A DNA stretch of 64,000 nucleotides from the NCBI GenBank assembly GCA_028292265.1, contig JAQGMR010000051.1, positions 37,455-101,454 on the forward strand. The letters run 5' to 3'. Numbering within the stretch: the first letter of the stretch is position 1; each line of letters starts with the position of its first letter. Source of the stretch: Herminiimonas sp. (GTDB lineage: Bacteria > Pseudomonadota > Gammaproteobacteria > Burkholderiales > Burkholderiaceae_D). The notes under the pieces are model-generated. The model saw only the letters and a program-made list of their open reading frames with translations, ran no database searches and had not been told where the DNA came from. Made by a program: the position numbers and the translations under genes. Shown here in pieces: positions 35,889-45,244 of this stretch.

Positions 35889-36666
35889 GTTTTTCAACCG
35901 GTGGGCGCGGCGAAAGGCCGACGCTAGCGTGCCGCATGGCGCCGATGCCAATCCAGAGCCGGGAGTGGCGTCCGAAACGCCGGCTCCAGCCGGCGCTGAC
36001 ACCGCTCTGGCGGCGCCGTCGCCACTTCAGGAAATTGCACAGCCGCCACGCGCGCCAACCCTGGAAGACGCCGCGCTCCTCACCTCCGAAGGCAACTTTG
36101 TACCGTTCATGGCCGATGGCGTGGACGACGCAGTGCGGCGCGCCGCGCTCAAGAAGCTGTTCGCCGATCCGCAGTTCAACATCATGGACGGCCTCGACAT
36201 TTACGTCGGCGATTACAGCAACATGGAAACCATGCCTGAGTCGATGCTGCACCAGTTGAACCACGCGAGGGATTTGCTGGATCCGCTTGGTACCCTGGAG
36301 CGGGCGGCGCAAAGCGTGGAACGCGAGCGGCAAGCGAATCTTGCGCTGGAATGCTCCGGGGCCGACTCTGAAGAAACTGAAGCGGCAGCCGCCGCGCCGA
36401 CGGCGCCAGGCGTGGCCCCGCTGCCGGATGCGGCTGCGCTGTCCGATGCAGATTCACTGTCCAATGCAGATCCGCTGTCCAATGCAGATTCACTGTCCGA
36501 TGCCGCGCTGTTGACGGATGGCGCTTTGCTGCCGGTCGAGGCTCTATTGTCTGCTGCGCAGGCCGCGCTGAGCAGCCAGCCGGCCGCCGAAAGCACCGTC
36601 CGCGCCATAGCAGGCAACGGAACTCCCGCAAGCAACGACGCTGCAACACAATACCCCCGCCAATGA
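35875..36666 (+). CDS. DUF3306 protein of the formate dehydrogenase cluster
   Basis: 263 residues from the ATG at 35875 (GGAG 6 nt upstream), overlapping the DUF3305 gene. N-terminus FFNRWARRKADA and the core VDDAVRRAALKKLFADPQFNIMDGLDIYVGDYS are typical of DUF3306. The C-terminal third (from about residue 170) is Ala/Leu/Asp/Ser-rich and contains a six-residue repeat from an 18-bp DNA tandem array, unlike the conserved core. Cytoplasmic, function unknown. Confidence 0.85.
   Translation: MAASEFFNRWARRKADASVPHGADANPEPGVASETPAPAGADTALAAPSPLQEIAQPPRAPTLEDAALLTSEGNFVPFMADGVDDAVRRAALKKLFADPQFNIMDGLDIYVGDYSNMETMPESMLHQLNHARDLLDPLGTLERAAQSVERERQANLALECSGADSEETEAAAAAPTAPGVAPLPDAAALSDADSLSNADPLSNADSLSDAALLTDGALLPVEALLSAAQAALSSQPAAESTVRAIAGNGTPASNDAATQYPRQ
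36439..36507 (+). repeat. 18-bp coding tandem repeat (about 4 units) in the DUF3306 gene
   Basis: CTGTCCGATGCAGATTCA and three near copies at 36439, 36457, 36475 and 36493 encode LSDADS / LSNADP / LSNADS / LSDAAL. In frame, so length change alters protein by six-residue steps. It lies in the unconserved tail. Confidence 0.9.
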
Positions 36667-36775
36667 GGCGCGCCAACCGCTGCAGCACAAACGTTTTTTC
36701 CGCAATATTCGGCGTAACGGCACTTTCTCCCGGGCCGCATGACCGACAGGCAAACCACGGAGAATCAGAGATCCA

Positions 36776-39088
36776 ATGAGTACCCAGTACAAGGTTTGCA
36801 ACTGCAACCGCAGCATGCCGCTCGACGCTGCCGCGGGTGAAAGAATGGGCGCCGCGCTTGGCGTCGGCCCGCTGCCTGTCGCCACGCAGTTGTGCCGCAA
36901 GGAGGTTGGTGGCTTCCTGACGGCGCTTGACGGCGTGGAGGACGTGGTCGTCGCGTGTACGCAGGAACGAGCTTTGTTCGGCGAGCTGGCAACCCAACGC
37001 AATGCGGTGGCACCGCTACGCTTCGTCAATATCCGGGAAACCGGCGGATGGGGCAGGGAGGCGCGCGATGCGCTACCAAAAATGACCGCGCTGCTGGCGG
37101 CGGCTGCCTTGCCAACACCGGAACCCGTGCCCACCGTAAGCTACGATTCTGCCGGCCACGTTCTGATCGTGGGGCCAGCGCGGCGCGCCTTGCCATGGGC
37201 GCAACGGCTGCAAGCAACGATGGAAATCAGCGTTCTTCTAACTGAAAGCACGGCTGAAAACCCGGCGGACATTGCGCCGGGCCGCGAGGCTCCGCCGATG
37301 CTGTCCGACCGCTCGTTCCCGACGTGGTCTGGCGCGGACATCAATGTGAAGGGCTGGCTCGGCGCATTCGATGTGCAATGGCGCCAGTCAAATCCCATCG
37401 ACCTGGAAGTCTGCACCCGCTGCAACGCCTGCGTTGACGTCTGTCCTGAAAATGCGATCGACCTGAGCTACCAGATCGACATGACGAAGTGCACCGGGCA
37501 TCGCGATTGCGTCAAGGCTTGCGGCGCGATAGGCGCCATTGATTTCGCGCGGGAGTTGGCGCCACGATCCTTGCAGGCCGATATTGTGTTCGACCTGTCG
37601 GACACGCCGCTTCTCACACTCCACCAGCCGCCGCAAGGCTACTTCGCGCCGGGCGCGAATGCCTTGAAGCAGGCTGACGACGCCCTGCGCCTGACGCAGA
37701 TGGTCGGCCAGTTCGAAAAGGCTAAATTTTTCGTCTACAAAGACAAGCTCTGCGCGCATGGCCGCAATGGCATCACCGGCTGCACCGCCTGCATCGAGGT
37801 GTGCTCGGCCGAGGCCATCAGCCACAACGGCAACCTGATCAAGGTCAATCCCCAACTGTGCGTCGGCTGCGGCGCTTGCACTACCGTCTGCCCGTCGGGC
37901 GCCTTGTCCTATGCATGGCCACGCGCCACCGACCTTGGCCTGCGCATCAAGACCGTCCTCGACACCTTCATTGCAGCCGGCGGACGCGAGCCGGGATTGC
38001 TGCTGCATTCGGAAGAAGAGGGGACGCGGCTGATTGAGGCGCTGGGCCGCAGGGCTCGGGCCAATACCCACACGCCGCGCAATGCGCGCGATACGGGCGA
38101 TATGCAATCATCGTCGCCGCTGTCGGGCATGCCGGCGCGGCTGGTTCCGCTGCCGCTGCATCACGTTGCCTCGGTCGGCCTCGACCTTTGGCTGGCGGCC
38201 ATCGCTTGGGGCGCGACCCATATCGGTATCCTCCTGACCGGCGTCGAAGCGCCGCAATACGTGCAGGCGCTGCAGAAGCAGATCGATGTCGCGCATGCCA
38301 TCCTTGCTGGACTGGGCTATGCGGGTGCCCATGTCGCGCTGATTCATGCGGCCACACCAGAGCAACTCGATCCCGCGTTGAAAGCACTGCGGCCGGCCGC
38401 TGCGCCCACCCCGCGCGCGACTTTCCGGGTGGCGCCGGAAAAGCGTACTACGCTTGATTTCGCGCTGGAACACCTGTTGCGCCACGCGCCACCGGCCGGA
38501 TTAACGGCAGCGCCGCTGCCCCACGTGCTGAAAGGCGCGCCGGGAAGTGCGATGCAAGGCGGACTACAAGGCGGACTACAAGGCGGACTACAGAGCCGGC
38601 CGCAAGGCGAGCACGTATCCACCTTGCAGGAAATCCCGTTGCCAGCAGGCGCACTGTACGGGACGGTGGAACTGAACAAGGCAAGCTGCACACTGTGCAT
38701 GGCGTGCGTCGGCGCCTGCCCTGAATCGGCTCTGATGGATAACGCAAACACGCCGCAATTGCGCTTCGTCGAGCGCAATTGCGTGCAATGCGGCCTGTGT
38801 GAAAAGACCTGTCCAGAGGATGCAATTACCCTGCGCCCCAGGCTGTTGCTTGGCGACCCCGCCAAGCAGGCTCGGGTCCTGAACGAGGCAGCGCCGTATC
38901 ACTGCATTCGCTGCAACAAGCCGTTCGGTACGCTGCAAATTGTTGAAAACATGCTTTCCAAACTGGCGCTGCATGGCGCCTTTGCCGGGAACCTCGACCG
39001 CATCCGCATGTGCAGTGATTGCCGCGTGGTCGACATGATGGACAACCGGAACGAGACGTCCATTACGGACATTCGTCGACGGCCTTGA
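36776..39088 (+). CDS. Multi-cluster 4Fe-4S ferredoxin-type protein
   Basis: 770 residues, no signal peptide. At least five ferredoxin-type cysteine sets: CTRCNACVDVCP with CTGHRDCVKAC, CTACIEVC, CVGCGACTTVCP, CTLCMACVGACP and CVQCGLCEKTCP; plus N-terminal Cys (VCNCNRS) and a C-terminal CIRC/CSDC pair that may bind zinc or iron. Middle region (about 400-540) is cysteine-poor. It resembles unnamed 'iron-sulfur cluster-binding' proteins that accompany DUF3305/3306 and TorD-like genes near formate dehydrogenases. Role could be electron transfer or cofactor delivery; not established by sequence. A 12-bp tandem repeat (38555-38590, MQGGLQGGLQGGLQ) sits before the last two ferredoxin motifs. Confidence 0.85.
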   Translation: MSTQYKVCNCNRSMPLDAAAGERMGAALGVGPLPVATQLCRKEVGGFLTALDGVEDVVVACTQERALFGELATQRNAVAPLRFVNIRETGGWGREARDALPKMTALLAAAALPTPEPVPTVSYDSAGHVLIVGPARRALPWAQRLQATMEISVLLTESTAENPADIAPGREAPPMLSDRSFPTWSGADINVKGWLGAFDVQWRQSNPIDLEVCTRCNACVDVCPENAIDLSYQIDMTKCTGHRDCVKACGAIGAIDFARELAPRSLQADIVFDLSDTPLLTLHQPPQGYFAPGANALKQADDALRLTQMVGQFEKAKFFVYKDKLCAHGRNGITGCTACIEVCSAEAISHNGNLIKVNPQLCVGCGACTTVCPSGALSYAWPRATDLGLRIKTVLDTFIAAGGREPGLLLHSEEEGTRLIEALGRRARANTHTPRNARDTGDMQSSSPLSGMPARLVPLPLHHVASVGLDLWLAAIAWGATHIGILLTGVEAPQYVQALQKQIDVAHAILAGLGYAGAHVALIHAATPEQLDPALKALRPAAAPTPRATFRVAPEKRTTLDFALEHLLRHAPPAGLTAAPLPHVLKGAPGSAMQGGLQGGLQGGLQSRPQGEHVSTLQEIPLPAGALYGTVELNKASCTLCMACVGACPESALMDNANTPQLRFVERNCVQCGLCEKTCPEDAITLRPRLLLGDPAKQARVLNEAAPYHCIRCNKPFGTLQIVENMLSKLALHGAFAGNLDRIRMCSDCRVVDMMDNRNETSITDIRRRP
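38555..38590 (+). repeat. 12-bp coding tandem repeat, 3 exact units
   Basis: CAAGGCGGACTA three times in a row, encoding QGGL x3 in the polyferredoxin. Probably a flexible linker; recent expansion is suggested by the perfect copies. Confidence 0.95.
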
Positions 39089-39108
39089 GCCCTTATTGAG
39101 GAAGCAGC

Positions 39109-39723
39109 ATGCCCACCACAGCAACGCTCAAGTTCGAGACACCCGACCACGGCGAGGAGACCGCACGCGCTGATCTTTACGGCTTGCTGTCGACCCTGTT
39201 TTACGCACCGCCATCGCAGGCGCTTCTCGACACCATCGCTTCGGCCAATGCCATGGGCGAAGGCGTCCTGGAGCACGCCTGGGCGGACCTGGTCGCCACT
39301 TGCAAGCTTGCGAACGCAGAAACCGTGCGCGAAGAATACGATGGACTTTTCATAGGCGTCGGCAAGCCAGAAGTCATGCTGTACGGTTCATGGTACCTGT
39401 CTGGTTTCCTGATGGAAAAGCCGCTCGCGGCGCTGCGCGCCGATCTGAACCTGCTTGGCCTGGAGCGGCCTGAAACCGTGATGGAAAGCGAAGACCATAT
39501 CGCGGCATTGTGCGAAGTGATGCGCTACCTGATCGCCTCGGACGATATCGCGCAGGCCAACCTCGCAACGCAGAAGCGCTTCTTCGCGGCGCATTTGCAA
39601 CCGTGGGTGCTGCCTCTCTTTACAGCGGTGGAAGCGCACCGCGACGTACGGTTCTATGCGCCGGTTGCGCGTCTGGCCCGTGCTTTTTTTGAAGTCGAAA
39701 TGCAGGCGTTCGAAATGGACTGA
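39109..39723 (+). CDS. TorD-family chaperone for formate dehydrogenase
   Basis: 204 residues. All-helical TorD/DmsD-like pattern with EEYDGLFIGVGKPEVMLYGSWYL, and MESEDHIAALCEVMRYLI in which the family's E-x-x-D-H motif is seen. These chaperones bind the Tat signal of a molybdoenzyme and hold it until the cofactor is inserted. The obvious client is FdhA, encoded 350 bp downstream with a Tat leader. Follows the polyferredoxin by 20 nt. Confidence 0.88.
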   Translation: MPTTATLKFETPDHGEETARADLYGLLSTLFYAPPSQALLDTIASANAMGEGVLEHAWADLVATCKLANAETVREEYDGLFIGVGKPEVMLYGSWYLSGFLMEKPLAALRADLNLLGLERPETVMESEDHIAALCEVMRYLIASDDIAQANLATQKRFFAAHLQPWVLPLFTAVEAHRDVRFYAPVARLARAFFEVEMQAFEMD

Positions 39724-39861
39724 GAACGATGGCGCTGAGATGTCCCAAACCTGCGTCATTTTGGTGCGATGCAGCGCCGAAGTGCCATGCATATCTTGCA
39801 ATATCGTGATAATTTCTCCTGCAGCATCGGGGACGTAAAAAACCATTATCTGGAGACTGTA

Positions 39862-40053
39862 ATGACCGAGCAAAAGAAAATCCCGCGGCGACGTTTTTTT
39901 GCCGGCCTGGGTGTCGCCGCCGCGGCGGGTGTAGCGGTCAAGCTTGCCCCGTCCGTCGTTGCCGCACCGGCCACGACTGAGGCTGAGCCCGCGGGCAGCG
40001 GATATCGCCTGAGCGAGCACATCAAGAAGTACTACCGTACGACCACCATTTGA
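39862..40053 (+). CDS. Formate dehydrogenase region Tat-signal micro-protein
   Basis: 63 residues from the ATG at 39862 (GGAG 6 nt upstream). Tat motif PRRRFFAGLGVAAAAGVAVK in the first third, then a short mature part ending SEHIKKYYRTTTI. This fits the short 'formate dehydrogenase region TAT target' family found just before periplasmic fdhA. Its function is unknown; it could be a small partner subunit. It ends 16 nt before fdhA. Confidence 0.85.
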   Translation: MTEQKKIPRRRFFAGLGVAAAAGVAVKLAPSVVAAPATTEAEPAGSGYRLSEHIKKYYRTTTI

Positions 40054-40069
40054 TCACCGAGGTGAAGCC

Positions 40070-43033
40070 ATGCTGTTAACTCGCAAAGGACAGTCCGCTC
40101 AATCCTCGGGCGCTCGTCTTTCCGCCAGCCTCGCGGACAGTCTTTCCCGCGCCTTGCCAACGATGGATCGGCGCGGCTTCCTGAAGCGCTCAGGCATAGG
40201 CGTTGGCGCAGGTATCGCCGCCGCGCAGCTTGGGCTGATCCAGAAGGCCAAGGCGGCCGGCGCAGACGCGCCCGCTTCCGGCCGCAAGATCGAAGTCCGC
40301 CGTACAGTTTGCACCCACTGTTCCGTCGGCTGCGCAGTAGACGCCGTGGTCGAGAACGGCATTTGGGTTCGTCAGGAACCGGTCTTTGATTCGCCAATCA
40401 ACCTCGGCGCGCATTGTGCCAAGGGCGCCGCGCTGCGCGAGCACGGCCACGGCGAGTACCGCCTCAAATACCCGATGAAGCTGGTGAACGGCAAGTACCA
40501 GCGCATCAGTTGGGACACGGCTCTCAACGAGATTTCAGCCAAGCTGCTGGACATCCGCAAGGCTACCGGGCCAGATTCCGTATTCTTCGTCGGCTCGTCA
40601 AAGCACAACAATGAGCAGGCGCAGTTGTTCCGCAAATTCGTCTCGTTCTTTGGCACCAACAACATGGACCACCAGGCCCGCATCTGCCACTCAACTACGG
40701 TCGCGGGCGTCGCGAATACCTGGGGCTATGGCGCCATGACGAATAGCTACAACGACATGCAGAATTCGAAGGCCGCGATGTATATCGGCTCGAACGCGGC
40801 GGAAGCGCACCCCGTGTCATTGCTGCATATGCTGCATGCCAAGGAAAACGGCTGCAAGATGATCGTGGTGGATCCGCGCTTCACCCGTACCGCGGCCAAG
40901 GCTGACCAATACGTACGCATCCGCTCCGGCTCTGACATTCCTTTCCTGTGGGGCGTGCTGCACCACATTTTCAACAACGGCTGGGAAGACAAGAAGTACA
41001 TCAACGACCGGGTCTATGGCATGGACAAGGTGCGGATTGAAGTCGCCAAATGGACACCGGACAAAGTGGAAGACGCATGCGGCGTACCAGAAGCCGCCGT
41101 TTTCCAGGTCGCGCAAACGCTGGCGATGAACCGGCCTTCGACTGTTGTGTGGTGCATGGGCCAAACCCAGCACAGCATCGGCAATGCGATGGTGCGGGCG
41201 TCGTGCATCCTGCAACTTGCGCTTGGCAACGTCGGTGTTTCCGGCGGCGGCACCAATATCTTCCGTGGCCACGACAACGTGCAGGGCGCAACCGACGTGG
41301 GCCCGAACCCCGATTCGTTGCCCGGCTATTACGGCCTTGCGACAGGCGCCTGGAAGCACTGGGCCGCAGTCTGGGGCGTGGACTATGAGTGGATCAAAAA
41401 GCAGTTCCCGTCGCAGGTAATGATGGAGAAATCCGGCACGACCGTGTCCCGCTGGGTTGACGCCGTACTTGAAAAGAACGAGCTGATCGACCAGGACAAC
41501 AACGTCCGCGCGATGCTGTTCTGGGGTCACGCGCCGAATTCCCAAACGCGCGGCCTCGACATGAAAAAGGCCTTCGACAAGCTAGACCTGCTGGTTGTGG
41601 TTGATCCCTATCCCTCGGCCACCGCGGCCATGGCGGCAATGAAGGTCGAAGGCCAGGAACTCAATGCCAACCGCGCGGTGTACCTCCTGCCGGCGGCGAC
41701 CCAGTTCGAAACCTCTGGCTCCGTGACGGCGTCGAATCGCTCGCTGCAATGGCGCGAGAAAGTCATCGAGCCGCTCTTCGAATCTCGCACCGACCACATG
41801 ATCATGTACCAGCTTGCCGAGAAGCTTGGCTACGGCAAGGAACTGGTCGCCAAACTGAAGCTGGTGCCGGGCAAGGGCGGCATGATGGAGCCGGAACCAG
41901 AATCCATGCTGGAGGAAATCAATCGCGGCAACTGGACCATCGGTTATACCGGCCAGTCGCCAACGCGGCTGAAGGCCCACATGCGCAACATGCACCTGTT
42001 CGACGTCAAGACGCTCAAGTGCAAGGGCGGCAAGGACGCGCAGTCCGGCTATGACATGACTGGCGATTATTTCGGCTTGCCGTGGCCCTGTTACGGCACG
42101 CCGGAAATGAAACATCCCGGCTCGCCTAATTTGTACGACACCTCCAAATCCATGATGGAAGGCGGCGGCAACTTCCGCGCCAACTTCGGCGTAGAGAAGG
42201 ATGGCGTAAATCTTCTGGCCGAAGACGGCTCCTGCACCAAGAACTCCGAAATTACGACCGGCTATCCCGAATTCGACCATATCCTGCTGAAGAAGCTGGG
42301 ATGGTGGGACGACCTGACCGACGTCGAAAAGAAAGCGGCCGAGGGCAAGAACTGGAAGACCGATCTTTCCGGCGGTATTCAGCGTGTTTGCATCAAGGTC
42401 CATAACGTTCACCCATGGGGAAATGCCAAGGCGCGCGCCGTGGTCTGGAACTTCCCGGATGCGGTGCCGCTGCATCGTGAGCCGCTCTATGGAACGCGCC
42501 CGGACCTCGTCGCAAAATATCCGACGCATGACGACAAGAAGGCGTTCTGGCGCATGCCGACGCTGTACAAGTCGGTGCAGCAGAAGAACGTCGAAACCAA
42601 GCTTTATGAGAAATTCCCGATCATCCTGACCTCCGGTCGGCTGGTCGAATATGAAGGCGGCGGCGAGGAGACACGCTCCAATCCCTGGCTGGCCGAACTG
42701 CAGCAGGAAAACTTCGTGGAGATCAACCCGAAAGCGGCGAGCGATCGCGGCATCCGTAATGGCGACTTCGTAGTGGTCTCAACGCCGACCGGCGCGCGCA
42801 TCAAGGTGCGTGCCCAGGTCACGCCGCGAGTTGGGCCGGATACAGCCTTCATCCCGTTCCACTTTTCGGGGTGGTGGCAGGGCAAGGATCTCAAGGAGTT
42901 TTATCCTGAGGGCGCAATGCCGATCGTGCGCGGTGAAGCGGTCAACACTGCCACCACCTACGGTTACGATTCGGTGACGATGATGCAGGAAACCAAAACT
43001 ACAATCTGCAACATTGAACGCTACGTGGCTTGA
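40070..43033 (+). CDS. fdhA: FdhA, periplasmic formate dehydrogenase catalytic subunit
   Basis: 987 residues, ribosome site GAGGTGA. Tat leader DRRGFLKRSGIGVGAG (about residues 33-48), then a [4Fe-4S] motif CTHCSVGCAVDA and the molybdopterin oxidoreductase domain. Cys206 in ARICHSTTVAG is the expected Mo/W ligand followed by the catalytic His; Sec is not used. The C-terminal molydop-binding domain lies at about 840-980. It oxidises formate in the periplasm, passing electrons to FdhB and the cytochrome b FdhC, and so to quinone. Confidence 0.96.
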   Translation: MLLTRKGQSAQSSGARLSASLADSLSRALPTMDRRGFLKRSGIGVGAGIAAAQLGLIQKAKAAGADAPASGRKIEVRRTVCTHCSVGCAVDAVVENGIWVRQEPVFDSPINLGAHCAKGAALREHGHGEYRLKYPMKLVNGKYQRISWDTALNEISAKLLDIRKATGPDSVFFVGSSKHNNEQAQLFRKFVSFFGTNNMDHQARICHSTTVAGVANTWGYGAMTNSYNDMQNSKAAMYIGSNAAEAHPVSLLHMLHAKENGCKMIVVDPRFTRTAAKADQYVRIRSGSDIPFLWGVLHHIFNNGWEDKKYINDRVYGMDKVRIEVAKWTPDKVEDACGVPEAAVFQVAQTLAMNRPSTVVWCMGQTQHSIGNAMVRASCILQLALGNVGVSGGGTNIFRGHDNVQGATDVGPNPDSLPGYYGLATGAWKHWAAVWGVDYEWIKKQFPSQVMMEKSGTTVSRWVDAVLEKNELIDQDNNVRAMLFWGHAPNSQTRGLDMKKAFDKLDLLVVVDPYPSATAAMAAMKVEGQELNANRAVYLLPAATQFETSGSVTASNRSLQWREKVIEPLFESRTDHMIMYQLAEKLGYGKELVAKLKLVPGKGGMMEPEPESMLEEINRGNWTIGYTGQSPTRLKAHMRNMHLFDVKTLKCKGGKDAQSGYDMTGDYFGLPWPCYGTPEMKHPGSPNLYDTSKSMMEGGGNFRANFGVEKDGVNLLAEDGSCTKNSEITTGYPEFDHILLKKLGWWDDLTDVEKKAAEGKNWKTDLSGGIQRVCIKVHNVHPWGNAKARAVVWNFPDAVPLHREPLYGTRPDLVAKYPTHDDKKAFWRMPTLYKSVQQKNVETKLYEKFPIILTSGRLVEYEGGGEETRSNPWLAELQQENFVEINPKAASDRGIRNGDFVVVSTPTGARIKVRAQVTPRVGPDTAFIPFHFSGWWQGKDLKEFYPEGAMPIVRGEAVNTATTYGYDSVTMMQETKTTICNIERYVA

Positions 43034-43047
43034 TCGGGAGAATTGAC

Positions 43048-43677
43048 ATGGCACGAATGAAATTTATCTGTGACGCGGAACGCTGTATCGAATGCAATGG
43101 CTGCGTCACGGCCTGCAAGAATGAAAACGAGGTGCCCTGGGGCGTTAATCGACGTCGCGTGGTAACGGTCAACGACGGTGTCGTAGGTCAGGAAAAATCC
43201 ATCTCCGTGGCCTGCATGCATTGCTCCGATGCGCCCTGCATGGCGGTTTGCCCGGTCGATTGTTTTTACCGGACCGACCAGGGCGTGGTCCTGCACGACA
43301 AGGACATCTGCATTGGATGCGGGTACTGCTCCTATGCCTGCCCGTTTGGCGCACCGCAGTTTCCCTCCAACGGCGCGTTCGGTTTGCGCGGCAAGATGGA
43401 CAAGTGCACCTTCTGCGCTGGTGGACCGGAAGAAGACGGCTCACAGGTCGAATTCGAAAAGTACGGTCGCAACCGGCTGGCTGAAGGCAAGCTGCCGGCG
43501 TGCGCTGAGATGTGCTCGACCAAGGCGCTGCTGGGTGGCGATGGCGACGCCATTGCTGACATCTTCCGCAATCGCGTGGTCCAGCGCGGCAAGGGCAGCG
43601 AAGTCTGGGGTTGGGGCACGGCCTACGGTCGCGCGCCACACGCGGAAGCGAAGCCCCCTACGGAGAAAAAATCATGA
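43048..43677 (+). CDS. fdhB: FdhB, iron-sulfur subunit of periplasmic formate dehydrogenase
   Basis: 209 residues from the ATG at 43048 (GGGAG 7 nt upstream; the in-frame start at 43030 overlaps fdhA and lacks a site). Four [4Fe-4S] clusters: CIECNGCVTAC, CMHCSDAPCMAVCP, CIGCGYCSYACP and CTFC plus CAEMC. It has no signal of its own, so it should be co-exported with the Tat-carrying FdhA. It bridges FdhA and the membrane cytochrome. Stop overlaps the next start (ATGA). Confidence 0.95.
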   Translation: MARMKFICDAERCIECNGCVTACKNENEVPWGVNRRRVVTVNDGVVGQEKSISVACMHCSDAPCMAVCPVDCFYRTDQGVVLHDKDICIGCGYCSYACPFGAPQFPSNGAFGLRGKMDKCTFCAGGPEEDGSQVEFEKYGRNRLAEGKLPACAEMCSTKALLGGDGDAIADIFRNRVVQRGKGSEVWGWGTAYGRAPHAEAKPPTEKKS

Positions 43678-43910
43678 TGCGACTTGTCCTCGTTTCCCTG
43701 GTGTGCGCGTCGGCAGCGTTGTTATCAGCCTGCGGCGAGCGCGACCAAACCCTGCGTGGCGCTTATAACCGTTCTGACGGTCAGCCGTGGCAGGGCGCGC
43801 ACAACGATTTCCTGGCAAAAGGGTGGTCACCCGGGGACAAGGCCGCATGGGAAACGCAGTTGCGCGACCGTGCACAGCGGCAGAATGAATATGTGAAGAT
43901 CAACAACTGA
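43674..43910 (+). CDS. Small lipoprotein in the fdh operon
   Basis: 78 residues from the ATG at 43674 (GGAG 7 nt upstream; a second ATG follows directly). Leader MMRLVLVSLVCASAALLSAC ends with a lipobox. The mature part, GERDQTLRGAYNRSDGQPWQGA and on, is Trp/Asp/Gln-rich and hydrophilic, ending YVKINN. Overlaps fdhB by 4 nt and precedes fdhC by 20 nt, so translation is coupled to the enzyme subunits. Function unknown; an accessory to assembly is a guess. Confidence 0.82.
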   Translation: MMRLVLVSLVCASAALLSACGERDQTLRGAYNRSDGQPWQGAHNDFLAKGWSPGDKAAWETQLRDRAQRQNEYVKINN

Positions 43911-43930
43911 CCGGTGACCAGGAGCGCAGC

Positions 43931-45196
43931 ATGAAACCATGGTTGACCCGCACTCTTTCTGCCCCGGCGTGTGGACTGGCTCTGGCCGTCGCCGCATTGT
44001 CACTTCCGTTCGGAGTAGCCGCTCAGGCGACGCCGCAAGCAGCGGCGGGGGCGCCGACAGCGGTAACGCAGCCAGCCGCTGCACCGACAACCGTAACGCA
44101 GCCGGCCGCTGCAAACCCCGCGGCGGCAACGATGCCGGCGCCGGCGCAAACCACCGCGCCAGCCGCAGCTGGTTTGCCGTCAGTTGAATCTGCCGACATC
44201 CTGAAGCAGAACCAGGCGGAGCGTACGCGCGATCAGCCTGGCAACATGGCACCGACCTGGCGCATCGTCAAGGAAGGGACGAAGAATTATTCCAGCCTGC
44301 CAGACCCGGAGGCGAGCGTCCTGATTCAGCCCAAGGCGCAATTCCCCGGACAGGCGCGCGCTACCACGGCGGGTGAAGCTTGGCGCAATTATCGGAATGG
44401 CCCGCTCACGCATTTCGGCGGTTGGCTGATCATCATCGCCGTGCTGGGCATTCTCGCGTTCTATTTCGTGGTCGGATCGATTCGCCTCAAGGCACCCAAG
44501 TCCGGCAGGCTGATAGAGCGTTTTACTTCGCTGGAACGCACCGTCCACTGGACCGTCGCCATTACCTTCGTGACGCTGGCCGTGTCTGGCCTGCTCATGC
44601 TATTTGGCAAATACGTGGTGCTTCCCGTGTTTGGGCACACCATCTTCGGCATGCTGGCCTACCTGCTAAAGAACGTGCACAACTTTGTCGGCCCAGTGTT
44701 TACGGTCTCAATCGTCGTGTTCTTCATACTCTATGTGAAAGACAACTTTCCGCAACGCGGCGACCTCGGCTGGCTGGCGCGGGCAGGCGGCGCTATCGGC
44801 AAGACACCGGCGCACGCGGGACGCTTTAATGCTGGCGAGAAAATGTGGTTTTGGGGCGGCCTGGTTTTTCTTGGCCTGATCGTCAGTGCCTCCGGCTTCG
44901 CGCTGGACCTGATCTTCCCGGGCATTGAGAATTCGCGTTCCAACATGCAGATCGCCAACGTGATCCATGTCGTCGCGACCGTTCTTATGGCGAGCATGTC
45001 CCTGGCCCACATCTATATCGGCACAATCGGCATGGAAGGTGCCTACGACGCAATGCGGCATGGCTATGTGGACGACACTTGGGCAAAGGAACACCACGAC
45101 CTGTGGTACGACGATATCGTGTCTGGCAAGGTGCCACGCATCAGGACTCAGGAAGGCGCGGACGAGATCGGCATCCTGCCAGTCAAGGCAAGCTGA
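43931..45196 (+). CDS. fdhC: FdhC, cytochrome b subunit of periplasmic formate dehydrogenase
   Basis: 421 residues. A signal-like N-terminus (residues 5-35) is followed by a long Ala/Pro/Thr region (about 35-85) made partly by a 30-bp repeat (44051-44110), then a periplasmic segment and about five membrane helices. Candidate haem-b ligands are His in ERTVHWTV, KNVHNFVGP, VIHVVATV and LAHIYIG. It anchors the enzyme and reduces quinone. It follows FdhB and the lipoprotein. Confidence 0.93.
   Translation: MKPWLTRTLSAPACGLALAVAALSLPFGVAAQATPQAAAGAPTAVTQPAAAPTTVTQPAAANPAAATMPAPAQTTAPAAAGLPSVESADILKQNQAERTRDQPGNMAPTWRIVKEGTKNYSSLPDPEASVLIQPKAQFPGQARATTAGEAWRNYRNGPLTHFGGWLIIIAVLGILAFYFVVGSIRLKAPKSGRLIERFTSLERTVHWTVAITFVTLAVSGLLMLFGKYVVLPVFGHTIFGMLAYLLKNVHNFVGPVFTVSIVVFFILYVKDNFPQRGDLGWLARAGGAIGKTPAHAGRFNAGEKMWFWGGLVFLGLIVSASGFALDLIFPGIENSRSNMQIANVIHVVATVLMASMSLAHIYIGTIGMEGAYDAMRHGYVDDTWAKEHHDLWYDDIVSGKVPRIRTQEGADEIGILPVKAS
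44051..44110 (+). repeat. 30-bp coding repeat, 2 units, in fdhC
   Basis: Two tandem copies (44051-44080 and 44081-44110) differing at five positions, encoding APTAVTQPAA / APTTVTQPAA. Extends the low-complexity N-terminal linker. Confidence 0.85.
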
Positions 45197-45244
45197 ACAT
45201 ACCGGCCTGATCGCTCTCGGCCGCAAGGCAATGGAGGAATGAAA

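Noticed and set aside
41582..42529. 315-codon minus-strand frame inside fdhA
   Set aside because: Shadow of a GC-rich gene; no ribosome site or domain.
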